Position numbers and translations under genes: made by a program
DNA from: Nocardia sp. NBC_01503
Lineage (GTDB): Bacteria > Actinomycetota > Actinomycetes > Mycobacteriales > Mycobacteriaceae
Reading direction: 5' to 3'
NCBI RefSeq assembly: GCF_036327755.1
Contig: NZ_CP109596.1
Coordinates: 6,572,001 to 6,636,000 of the forward strand
Length of the DNA stretch: 64,000 bases
The notes under the pieces: generated by a model
The model's database searches: none
The model's input: the letters and a program-made list of their open reading frames with translations, nothing else
What the model was told of the DNA's origin: nothing
Shown: positions 24,362 through 31,968 of the stretch, in pieces
How the letters are laid out: every line of letters begins with the position of its first letter
Position numbering within the stretch: the stretch's first letter is position 1

Positions 24362-26131
24362 ATGGATTCGCATGGGCATTACGAGGGGACGACGCTGGCC
24401 GAGGTGCTTCGGCATGGCAGCCTGGAATTCGACCAACACTTACAGAAGGTCCTGAGCAACCCCAAGTACTTCGTCACCGACCGGCAGAGCCAGGCGCAGC
24501 GTCGCGAGAACGCCTACGCCCAGCTGCACAACCTGGTCCAAGAGACCGGCAGCACCCGCGATATCGCCACCGACCTGCCGCGGTTGTTCGCTGTCTTCGA
24601 CTGGGCGGCGGTGTTGTCGACGGATCTGATTCCGCTGATCTCCGGTCACTACAACCTGGTCGCGGGCAGCCTGTCGACCCTCACCGACGCCGAGTCGGCC
24701 GCGCCGTATCTGCACGACCTCGACGACGGCTCCAGTGTCGGTGTCATTCTGCTGACCGAGTACGGCTGTGGCTCCAATATCGCGTTCATGCAGACCCGGG
24801 CAACCTGGGACGGCGACGGGTTCGTCATCGACACCCCGACCCCGCGGGCTCGCAAGTTCATGCCCAGCGTCGGCATTCCGGTGTCGCGGGTCTGTATCGT
24901 CAGCGCCCGCTTCATCGACGGTGCGGGGGTTGATCAGGGTGTGCATCTGTTCACGGCCCGACTACGCGGCGCCGACGGGCAACCGGCGCCGGGGGTGACC
25001 ATCACCCAACTCGATCATCAGCCGCTGGTCATCATGGACAACGCGGTGATCAGTTTCGACAAACTGCGGGTCGACCGCGAGGCGTGGTTGAGCAACGATC
25101 TGGCCAGCATCGACGATCAGGGTGTGCTGACCTGGCGGGACGAGGACGCGCGAAAGCGTTCGTTCGCCTCGGCGATCAGCCAGCTCACCGTGGGACGGCT
25201 CGCGCTCGCGAGCTGCCTCAACGCCGAGGCCCGCGCCTCGCTGTATATCGCGCTGCGATACGCCGCGAAACGCACTGTGCCGCTGACGGAGTCCGACACC
25301 CCGCTGATGATCGAGCTGCCACACGTGCGGGACACCTTGCTGACCGACCTGGCCGGTACCGTGGCCCGCACGATCTACGGGAACGCGATCAAGACCCGGC
25401 TCGCCGACAGCGACCTGACCAGTCGCGACACTGTCGTGTCGGTGATGTTGGCCAAGCCGTACATCCAGTTGCACGCCTTGGACACGGTGACCCATTGCCG
25501 ACTGCGGATGGCGGCACAGGGCATGTTCAGCGCGAATCGGGTCGCCGACTACCTCGGCGTATGCCACGGGGCGATCACCGGCGAAGGCGATTGCCATGTT
25601 CTCGGCTCGACGGCAGGGCGCGTGCTGGCCAAACACCTGGCCGGAAAGCTCCCGCCCGAGGCGGGTGTACACGATCCGGCCGACCAGGGCGATCGCCTGA
25701 GCCTGTTCAACGCCCGCACCCTCACCATCGTGGAGGAAACTCAGCAGGACCTGGCAACTCCTGGCCTGGACGGGCGGCTGACGGTCATTCCGCAGGCACT
25801 CGAACTGGCCGATGCTTACGCGGCCGAAGAGACCTACCAGCTGCTGCACCAGCACGCCGATCATCCCGAGATCGCCGCGGTGCGTGATGTGTTCGCCTTG
25901 AGCTACTTCGACCAGAATGCGGTCTGGTATCTCACGCACGGCCTGTTCGATCTCGCGGGCGTCGAGACGATCAAGCGTCAGTTGCGACAGGCCATCGACA
26001 CCCTCGCCGAGCATCTGCCCGCGTTGCTCGACGCCTTCGGGTTCGATGACGAAATCCTGGGCGCACCAGTGCTTTCCGATGATCTACCCGCCGCCTGGGA
26101 GTCGCGCGGTCGGGATCCACGGCGTCACTGA
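24362..26131 (+). CDS. Acyl-CoA oxidase/dehydrogenase family protein
   Basis: A 589-residue flavoprotein with the layout of acyl-CoA oxidases: an N-terminal helical domain, the beta domain with LLTEYGCGSNIAFMQTRATWDGDGFVIDTP (FAD/acyl-CoA contacts), then two helical C-terminal domains. VGRLALASCLNAEARASLYIALRYAAKR is the typical start of the first helical domain. ATG at 24362 has AGGAGAC upstream. Members oxidise acyl-CoA to enoyl-CoA, passing electrons to oxygen or ETF. The rear part around 420-440 (CHVLGSTAGRVLAKHL) carries the usual FAD-proximal segment. It is isolated from other beta-oxidation genes. Confidence 0.8.
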   Translation: MDSHGHYEGTTLAEVLRHGSLEFDQHLQKVLSNPKYFVTDRQSQAQRRENAYAQLHNLVQETGSTRDIATDLPRLFAVFDWAAVLSTDLIPLISGHYNLVAGSLSTLTDAESAAPYLHDLDDGSSVGVILLTEYGCGSNIAFMQTRATWDGDGFVIDTPTPRARKFMPSVGIPVSRVCIVSARFIDGAGVDQGVHLFTARLRGADGQPAPGVTITQLDHQPLVIMDNAVISFDKLRVDREAWLSNDLASIDDQGVLTWRDEDARKRSFASAISQLTVGRLALASCLNAEARASLYIALRYAAKRTVPLTESDTPLMIELPHVRDTLLTDLAGTVARTIYGNAIKTRLADSDLTSRDTVVSVMLAKPYIQLHALDTVTHCRLRMAAQGMFSANRVADYLGVCHGAITGEGDCHVLGSTAGRVLAKHLAGKLPPEAGVHDPADQGDRLSLFNARTLTIVEETQQDLATPGLDGRLTVIPQALELADAYAAEETYQLLHQHADHPEIAAVRDVFALSYFDQNAVWYLTHGLFDLAGVETIKRQLRQAIDTLAEHLPALLDAFGFDDEILGAPVLSDDLPAAWESRGRDPRRH

Positions 26132-26145
26132 GTAGATAGCCAACC

Positions 26146-26175
26146 GATAGGGGTCGCGCAGGCGCGACCCCTATC
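26146..26175. terminator. Bidirectional stem-loop between acyl-CoA oxidase and AraC remnant
   Basis: A perfect 14-bp stem (26146-26159 with 26162-26175) closed by only two bases, 15 bases after the acyl-CoA oxidase stop and before the convergent AraC-like frame. Confidence 0.7.
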
Positions 26176-26207
26176 CGATGGTGGCAGGGCATGTCCTGGA
26201 CGGTCAT

Positions 26208-26603
26208 TCAGCCAGCCGCCCTGGGCCGGGCGCCGCGCTGACGCAGTTGACCGGGGGACGCGTCGTACCGTTCGCGGCACGCCCGATTGAAGACCGACAG
26301 CGCCACAAAGCCACTGGCAACGGCGATATCGGCGATGGTGCGGCCATGATTGTGTGGGTCGGTCAACCGATTCACGGCGCGGTCGAGTCGGGTGGCGAGT
26401 AGGTATCTGTGCGGGGAGGTGCCGAAATCTCTCATCGAGCGTTCGAGCTGGCGCCGGGTGATCCCGAGATGTTCGGCGACCGTCTCCACGGTCAGCCGGG
26501 GGTCATCGCAGTAGCGTTGAATATGTAGGCGCGCATCGCGAGAGATGGCGGCGAACTTCGTGTTCTCCGGTGCCCTGCGTTCGTCGAGGGAGCCGGCGAG
26601 CAA
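26208..26603 (-). pseudogene. 5'-truncated AraC family regulator
   Basis: 131 codons encode only an AraC C-terminal DNA-binding domain: LTVETVAEHLGITRRQLERS and IADIAVASGFVALSVFNRACRERY, the two helix-turn-helix units, ending SPGQLRQRG. Upstream in the same frame HLQFLHISTHWAGLL, typical of the end of the AraC ligand-binding domain, is preceded by a stop, and no N-terminal domain is found. It is most likely a truncated gene. A short active form started at TTG 26603 is possible. Confidence 0.55.
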
Positions 26604-26788
26604 CCCGGCCCAGTGTGTGCTGATGTGCAGGAACTGAAGATGTCAGCGAGCCCGCCGTGTCGGGACATGCCTGTCGCAAACCCGGAACCGGCGCGTCGTG
26701 AATCCAGTCGACCCGAATCTATACGCGCACTTAGCCTTTCCCCGACGGGAACGCGGGAACGACGATATCCAGCGCGAACCGGGCCCGT

Positions 26789-26847
26789 CGCGAGTGCTGT
26801 GCCGCTGGCCCACCGAAGGGGGTTGGATGAGCAGCACAGCACTCGCG
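26789..26847. repeat. 14-bp inverted repeat with 31-base loop
   Basis: CGCGAGTGCTGTGC (26789-26802) is repeated exactly in reverse complement at 26834-26847. The span is too far from any stop codon to be an ordinary terminator; it may be a relic of a mobile element end or an RNA hairpin. Confidence 0.5.
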
Positions 26848-26915
26848 GTCAGCGGGTGACAAAGGGGCGAGCGGCCCCGCACCTTCCGCTGACACGATCG
26901 GTCAACCTATTGTGT

Positions 26916-26930
26916 GGGACTGCGAGTCCC
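26916..26930 (+). promoter_or_regulatory. Perfect palindrome GGGACT-GCG-AGTCCC before the diiron oxygenase
   Basis: It lies 58 bases upstream of the AurF-like start and is followed by ATATACCC. It is nearly identical to the site at 23675-23689, so one regulator may bind both. Confidence 0.5.
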
Positions 26931-26987
26931 ATATACCCTCGAATGGTCGGGTGGCCCACCGCCGCCCGATCGCGTGAGGAGACATCG

Positions 26988-27977
26988 ATGACGCTGTCAG
27001 ATTCGGTTCGCACCGACTTCTTCGACGCCGAGTACCGTGCGGCGCTGGCCACCCTGTCCGAGGGGTCGGTGCACCGCAAGTTCGATCCCTATCTCGATAT
27101 CGAGTGGGACGCACCGGAATTCGCGTTGGATCCGAATGATCCGCGCTGGGTGCTGGCGCCGGAGTACGATCCGCTGGGCGCTACCGACTGGTACCGAAAC
27201 CTGCCCCTGGAACGGCAGATCGAGATCGGGCGCTGGCGGATCGCGAATGTCATCAAGGTCGGCGCGGCGTTCGAGAGTGTGCTGATCCGCGGAATGATGC
27301 AGTACATCATGAAGCTCCCCAATGGTTCACCGGAGTTCCGCTACTGCCTCCACGAGATGACCGAGGAGTGCAACCACATTCAGATGTTCCAGGAGTTGGT
27401 GAACCGCATCGGCGTGGATGTGCCGGGTATGCGGCCACTGTTCCGGATGCTGTCACCATTCATCGGGGTCGCGGGCGGATACGCGCACGTCATCCTGTTC
27501 ATCGGGGTGCTCGGCGGCGAGGAGCCGATCGACCACTACCAGAAGGCGCTCATCCGCCACGGCGGCAATGTCCCGCCTGCGGTATTGCGCACCATGGAGA
27601 TTCACATTGCCGAGGAGGCCCGGCACATCTCCTTCGCCGGAGATTTCCTCACCGCGCATATCTCCCGCATGGGCACGGCCAGTCGCGCGATCTGCTCGGT
27701 CGCCTTCCCGGTCGCGATGCGCTGGCTCGCGGGCGAGATCATGGCCCCGCCCAAATCCTTCGCCCGCCGCTTCGACATCCCGGAAGAGGTTATGCGCGAA
27801 GCGTTCTGGGACGCCCCGCACTCACGCCGCATCCTGTCCGGCTACTTCGGTGACATGCGCAGCCTGGCCCGTGACCTCGGCCTGATGAATCCCATTGCCC
27901 GCCAACTCTGGTCGCGACTGCACATCGACGGCCCGCCGTCGCGTTACCGCAGCGAACCGGATCGCCGCACCGCCTGA
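26988..27977 (+). CDS. AurF-like diiron oxygenase
   Basis: A 329-residue helical protein of the AurF/diiron N-oxygenase type. Iron ligands are visible in EMTEECNHIQMFQELV (ExxxH pattern) and in EIHIAEEARHISFAGDF (ExxExxH), with an earlier Glu in AAFESVLIRGMM. ATG at 26988 follows GAGGAG. AurF converts aryl-amines to nitro compounds; many actinobacterial relatives have unknown substrates. No biosynthetic cluster adjoins it, and the palindrome upstream suggests repressor control. Confidence 0.8.
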   Translation: MTLSDSVRTDFFDAEYRAALATLSEGSVHRKFDPYLDIEWDAPEFALDPNDPRWVLAPEYDPLGATDWYRNLPLERQIEIGRWRIANVIKVGAAFESVLIRGMMQYIMKLPNGSPEFRYCLHEMTEECNHIQMFQELVNRIGVDVPGMRPLFRMLSPFIGVAGGYAHVILFIGVLGGEEPIDHYQKALIRHGGNVPPAVLRTMEIHIAEEARHISFAGDFLTAHISRMGTASRAICSVAFPVAMRWLAGEIMAPPKSFARRFDIPEEVMREAFWDAPHSRRILSGYFGDMRSLARDLGLMNPIARQLWSRLHIDGPPSRYRSEPDRRTA

Positions 27978-27983
27978 ACGGAG

Positions 27984-28085
27984 CTACTCGAGGAGTCGGT
28001 ACAGCAGCGGCAGGCCTGCCGCGAGTCGATCCCGTTCATCGGCGGTCAGGCGGTCCGCGATCAGGATAGTGATATCCCACCGAAT
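27984..28085 (-). pseudogene. Possible C-terminal relic of a MarR-like regulator
   Basis: The minus strand reads DITILIADRLTADERDRLAA and ends LPLLYRLLE-stop, resembling the last helix of MarR-type proteins. A stop lies directly upstream in frame, so only the tail remains. Low certainty. Confidence 0.2.
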
Positions 28086-28178
28086 TCATCGGATCCTGTT
28101 CCCATCCATGGGAGATCGGCCATGCCGATGTGGGTGGCTAAGGTGGCCACGACATGCTGCTGTAATGGGGTGAGCCAC

Positions 28179-29786
28179 ATGACTGAATTGATCGAGCAGG
28201 TCGAAAACCTGGCACGAGAGTTCGCGGCGCGCGGCGCAACTGCGGGAACGTTGGAGATGCACCACAATGCGGTGAGCGGCTACGGCGCACGAGCGCACGG
28301 CTCGATCGGCACGCTGATGCTGCCACGAAAGTGGCCGGATACCGCGGCCATCTCGGCGGCGGTGCGCGCTGAGCTAGGCGTGGACAAGGACGCGGACGAC
28401 CTGGTGCAGATGCGGCTGCGCGTGCGGGGCGACAGCTACGAGTTCCAGTACCGCTGCCAGTCACAGCATTACGAGAACGAGCTGGGGTGGGATTTCACCC
28501 GACAGGTGATCCGCGACCCAACTTATCGGTACCCCGGCCATGCGGTTCCATCGCCGGTCGCCGACGAGAACCCCGACGGCCGCCCCACTGATCCGGAGTT
28601 GGTCGCGACCGTGGCCGATCTGGTCCGCGAGTACGTGGAGCTGCGCAGTCGGCAAGACGGCCACGCGCCGCAGCTGGGTGCCGGAATTACCGAAGCCGAG
28701 ATCGCCGCGGCCGAGTCGCGGATTGGTTTCCGGCTACCAGAGGAGCTGCGCGCGCTGTATCGGGTGGTGGGCTACGACGATGACGACCGAGGCCTGCTGG
28801 CGTTCACCGCGCTTCAGCCTTTGGCAATCATCGCCGCCACCCATCTCAATGACGACATCGAGGTGGCCGATCACTACGGCGCCGGCACTGTCGGCGCCTG
28901 GAGGGACTCGTTATTCGCCGACTTCGGTCGCACCGTGCTCGAGTCCTGGCCCCACGGCGTGGTGCGCCGAATCTCGCGCAGTCCGAAGTGGGTGATCATC
29001 GGCTCCAGCGACCGCGACGTGACCGCCGTCGACCTCGACCCCGGTCCGATCGGAGTGTCGGGGCAGGTAATCGAATTCGAACCCGACGGGTTGGGCGCCG
29101 CTGTTCGGCGGGACGACTCGGTTCTCGCAATGCTGCGGCGGACAGTCGAATCCCTGCGAGTGGGCGAGTCGGCGTTCGAGTATTACAACGCCGAAATCGC
29201 CGACCATCCGAATATGCACGCGTATCTGCGCGGTGCCGGCGAATCGGTCGCGGAGCTTGCCGGCGCGATCGCCGTACAGAGTCTCACAGTCGACGGCCGT
29301 GATTCGTTCGATGCCGCGGAACTGGCGGCCCTGCCCCTGCTGAGGCAGCTGGAGGTCCGCGTTGCCGAATCGGTGCGGCTGTCCGTGCCGCATACGGTTC
29401 CGCTGGAACAGCTGCGCCTTACCGCGCCACGCATCGATCTGCATCCGCTGGCGGGCCACCCGGCCCTGTGGGACCTCTCCCTTTCCGGAACGACCGAGCC
29501 GGTGCGGATCAGTCCATTGGCCACACTGCCGGCGCTGCAACGCCTGGACATCTCGGAGATCGAGGTCTCCGATCTCGAGACGGTCGCCACGCTGCCGGCC
29601 TTGCGGGTGCTGGTAGCCACCATGCGGCAATGGCGGCTGCTGCGTGACCGGGACGCGGTACCTGCCGGACTGGCTGCCGCGCAGCTGGTAGGCGACGCCG
29701 CCTTCGGCGACGAGATCGCTTGGGCCGCAGATTTGGGCGTCGACCCTGGCACTGCTTCACTGCCGATCATGCGCGGCACACTCTGA
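28179..29786 (+). CDS. SUKH (SMI1/KNR4) domain protein with leucine-rich C-terminus
   Basis: A 535-residue protein with three parts. Residues 1-115 are a small alpha/beta domain with conserved Trp/Tyr (YEFQYRCQSQ). Residues about 150-320 are a SUKH domain: ITEAEIAAAESRIGFRLPEELRALYRVVGY is the classic SMI1/KNR4 start. Residues 370-535 carry short leucine-rich repeats (LPALQRLDISEIEVSDLETVATLPAL). ATG at 28179 has GGGGTGAG upstream. SUKH proteins are typical immunity proteins against contact-dependent toxins. No toxin gene is adjacent here, so this could be an orphan immunity protein. Confidence 0.75.
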   Translation: MTELIEQVENLAREFAARGATAGTLEMHHNAVSGYGARAHGSIGTLMLPRKWPDTAAISAAVRAELGVDKDADDLVQMRLRVRGDSYEFQYRCQSQHYENELGWDFTRQVIRDPTYRYPGHAVPSPVADENPDGRPTDPELVATVADLVREYVELRSRQDGHAPQLGAGITEAEIAAAESRIGFRLPEELRALYRVVGYDDDDRGLLAFTALQPLAIIAATHLNDDIEVADHYGAGTVGAWRDSLFADFGRTVLESWPHGVVRRISRSPKWVIIGSSDRDVTAVDLDPGPIGVSGQVIEFEPDGLGAAVRRDDSVLAMLRRTVESLRVGESAFEYYNAEIADHPNMHAYLRGAGESVAELAGAIAVQSLTVDGRDSFDAAELAALPLLRQLEVRVAESVRLSVPHTVPLEQLRLTAPRIDLHPLAGHPALWDLSLSGTTEPVRISPLATLPALQRLDISEIEVSDLETVATLPALRVLVATMRQWRLLRDRDAVPAGLAAAQLVGDAAFGDEIAWAADLGVDPGTASLPIMRGTL

Positions 29787-29852
29787 CCGATCGGGGCCAC
29801 GCCCCCGACTCCGCCCGCCCCCGGCAGCGCCTCATCACGCACAGCAAGGAGT

Positions 29853-30596
29853 TCAGCCTTGGGCTGAGGCAGCCGGGGTGCCCGCCGCCAGGTCGCTCAA
29901 CACCGTGAGTAGCGGGCGATCCGGGTCCAGGGTGAGCTGGTGCTCGCGGGCGACGCCGTCCAGGACGCTCCAGGCGTAACCTGCTACGGCGGTGACCAGT
30001 TGGGTGCGGGTCAGCGCCGGATGGGGATCACGGGTCCAGCGGTTCACGGTCGATTCGGTCATCGTCACGATGGCGAAGGTCATGGTGTCGATGGCGGGTT
30101 CGTCCGCGACACCGACCACCCCGGCCAGCCCGGAGACCAATTGCCTTGCCCGGCTGGCGATTTCGGCCTGGAGCCCGACCATGGCCGAGATATTGGCGGG
30201 ATCGCCGACCCCGGGTCCGCGCCGCACGAACTCATCGCGTCGCGGATGTTCGGCGATCCAGTCGACCACCGCGCCGACCGCGCGCACCAGGATCACCCGG
30301 ATCGAACCCGCGCCGATATCGAGTGCGGCGTCGACGGTGGCGGCGAACTCGGCACAAATGGCGGAGCGCACCTGCCGATCCAAATCATCGCGCCCGGAGA
30401 ACTGCCGGTACACCACGGATTTGGCGAGCCCGGCCCGTTCGGCGATCTGCTGCATCGGCGCCTCGACCCCGGGTGCGTTCTCATCGAGCAGTTCGATGGC
30501 GGCGGCGATAATGCGTTCACGGCGCTCGTCATTGTGCGGAACCCAGCGCGCCTGGCGACCGCCGAGAGCGGGCGCTGCGGAGTCGGCACTGGACAC
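29853..30596 (-). CDS. TetR family transcriptional regulator
   Basis: A 247-residue regulator. The N-terminal TetR helix-turn-helix is RERIIAAAIELLDENAPGVEAPMQQIAERAGLAKSVVYRQFSGRDDL, about residues 26-72. The remainder is a helical ligand-binding domain with LVRAVGAVVDWIAEHP. The start is GTG at 30596. It lies 10 bases after the stop of the MerR/GyrI-like gene, same strand, and may be co-transcribed. Targets unknown. Confidence 0.85.
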   Translation of the reverse strand: MSSADSAAPALGGRQARWVPHNDERRERIIAAAIELLDENAPGVEAPMQQIAERAGLAKSVVYRQFSGRDDLDRQVRSAICAEFAATVDAALDIGAGSIRVILVRAVGAVVDWIAEHPRRDEFVRRGPGVGDPANISAMVGLQAEIASRARQLVSGLAGVVGVADEPAIDTMTFAIVTMTESTVNRWTRDPHPALTRTQLVTAVAGYAWSVLDGVAREHQLTLDPDRPLLTVLSDLAAGTPAASAQG

Positions 30597-30606
30597 CTCG
30601 TCGAGT

Positions 30607-31446
30607 CTAGGGCACCGGATGAGTTGCGCCGATGCGGAACACCGGCCAGCACACCTCGGTCCGCCAGCGGGCGGTGTCGAGGGTGTCGCGCTGACCGATC
30701 AGGTAGTACTCGCGAATCGGACCGTCGACAGCGAGGGCATGGCGGGTGACGAAATCGGCGAGCGCACCATAGGCGCGATCCACCTCGGCAGGTGGCCCGG
30801 CATGCTCGATGATCGCCAACTCCGCGGCGGGCACCTCGGCGGGGGCGACTCGGCCCATGGCTTTCAGCTTGCCGTTGCACGGAATGAAAATGGTGACCTC
30901 ACCGCGATGTTCGGTGAACAGGTCGTCGCTGAATATGCCACCCGCCGGACCGGCCGCCGGGAGTTGCTGTGCGATCAGCGTCGCCGAGATCTCACCCAGC
31001 GCCCCCTGTAACCAGGCGACCGAATTCTCCGCGTCCACAATCTCGGTGATGACCGCGGCGGGTGTCGCCGGTACCGCGCGCAATTCGATCGCGGGCATCT
31101 TCTCGACGCTGCCGGGTACGAGCAGATTCCGCAGCGAGGTGACCGCGCGCTGTGTGCGCTTCAATTCATCCTCGAGCCGGGCCAGATGCGAGGTGATGTG
31201 TTCATTGCGTGCGGCGAGATCGGGTGCGCTGAGCACCGCCTGAATCTCCTCCAGGGGCATATCCAGATCCCGGAATCGTCGAATGACCTGTGCGATCGGA
31301 ATCTGCTCGGCCGTGTACTGCCGATATCCGGTGTCCGGGTCCACTCCCGCGGGCTCCAGCAAACCGATCCGCTGATAGTGCCGCAGCGACTTGACGGTCA
31401 TATGGGTGGCGCGTGAGAAATCCCCGATCGACAACATGCCCACCAT
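30607..31446 (-). CDS. MerR family regulator with GyrI-like effector domain
   Basis: A 279-residue protein. MLSIGDFSRATHMTVKSLRHYQRIGLLEP is the MerR winged helix; the helical linker ends near residue 115. Residues about 120-279 form a GyrI/BmrR-like effector-binding domain (PAIELRAVPATPAAVITEIV ... FIPC ... YYLIGQRDT ... WRTEVCWPV). This is the BmrR-type architecture that senses amphipathic drugs. ATG at 31446 follows GGGAG. It faces the truncated alpha/beta hydrolase frame, which may be what is left of its original target gene. Confidence 0.85.
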   Translation of the reverse strand: MVGMLSIGDFSRATHMTVKSLRHYQRIGLLEPAGVDPDTGYRQYTAEQIPIAQVIRRFRDLDMPLEEIQAVLSAPDLAARNEHITSHLARLEDELKRTQRAVTSLRNLLVPGSVEKMPAIELRAVPATPAAVITEIVDAENSVAWLQGALGEISATLIAQQLPAAGPAGGIFSDDLFTEHRGEVTIFIPCNGKLKAMGRVAPAEVPAAELAIIEHAGPPAEVDRAYGALADFVTRHALAVDGPIREYYLIGQRDTLDTARWRTEVCWPVFRIGATHPVP

Positions 31447-31571
31447 TGTGCTGTCTCCCTTTGGAGGAGAGTCTGCCCTCGCCTCGGCTGTTGACCTTCC
31501 CGCGGTGGTAGCGCCGAGTCTGGTGGCAGCGGCCGAGGAGGCCGCCCGACCGGAAAAAGGACTCACCCCCA

Positions 31572-31817
31572 ATGCCTTTCATCGAATCGCACGATTTCCG
31601 CGCCGAGCTGCCCTCCATAGATCTGCCGACGCTCATCATCCACGGCGATACCGACGCATCGGTCACGGCGGAGATGTCGGCGCGGGTACTGGCGTCACTG
31701 CTCCCCAACAGCACACTGGCGATCCACGAAAACGCGCCGCACGGCCTGTATTTGACCCATGGCGCGCGACTCACCGCGGATCTGCTGGATTTCGTCGCGA
31801 AGAATGCGGAAGACTGA
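31572..31817 (+). pseudogene. C-terminal fragment of an alpha/beta hydrolase
   Basis: 81 codons carry only the last third of a haloperoxidase-type alpha/beta hydrolase: the acid strand LPTLIIHGDTDASV and the histidine loop APHGLYLTH, ending in LLDFVAKN. The nucleophile elbow and N-terminal two thirds are missing and are not found upstream. It is a remnant between the MerR gene and rox. Confidence 0.65.
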
Positions 31818-31869
31818 CCGCGGTTGATGGGAAGGCTGGTCGAGTATTTCTTTCCCTTCCCCTTCAAGA

Positions 31870-31947
31870 TATATCGCACCCCGGGGCTTGCGGCAAGCCC
31901 CGGGGGACGGTGCAGAATCTCCAGCCGAAGTCAGTACCTGCGGATAT
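31870..31947 (+). promoter_or_regulatory. Rifampin-associated element (RAE) leader of rox
   Basis: The core GGGGCTTGCGGCAAGCCCC (31883-31901) is a near-perfect form of the RAE palindrome. The surrounding 78 bases match 17612-17689 upstream of the helR-like gene without gaps. It lies 22 bases before the rox ATG (end of block to start), so it should govern rifamycin-induced rox expression. Confidence 0.9.
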
Positions 31948-31968
31948 CTGAGTCGAATGGGGGTTTTC

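Larger units (their letters stand above)
26604..26987. other. Intergenic interval with long inverted repeat and operator
   Basis: About 380 bases without a gene. It contains the inverted repeat at 26789-26847 and the palindrome at 26916-26930 ahead of the diiron oxygenase. Confidence 0.5.

Noticed and set aside
31447..31571. A MerR-type operator between the BmrR-like gene and the hydrolase remnant
   Set aside because: TTGACCTTC is present but no convincing dyad with MerR spacing could be drawn.
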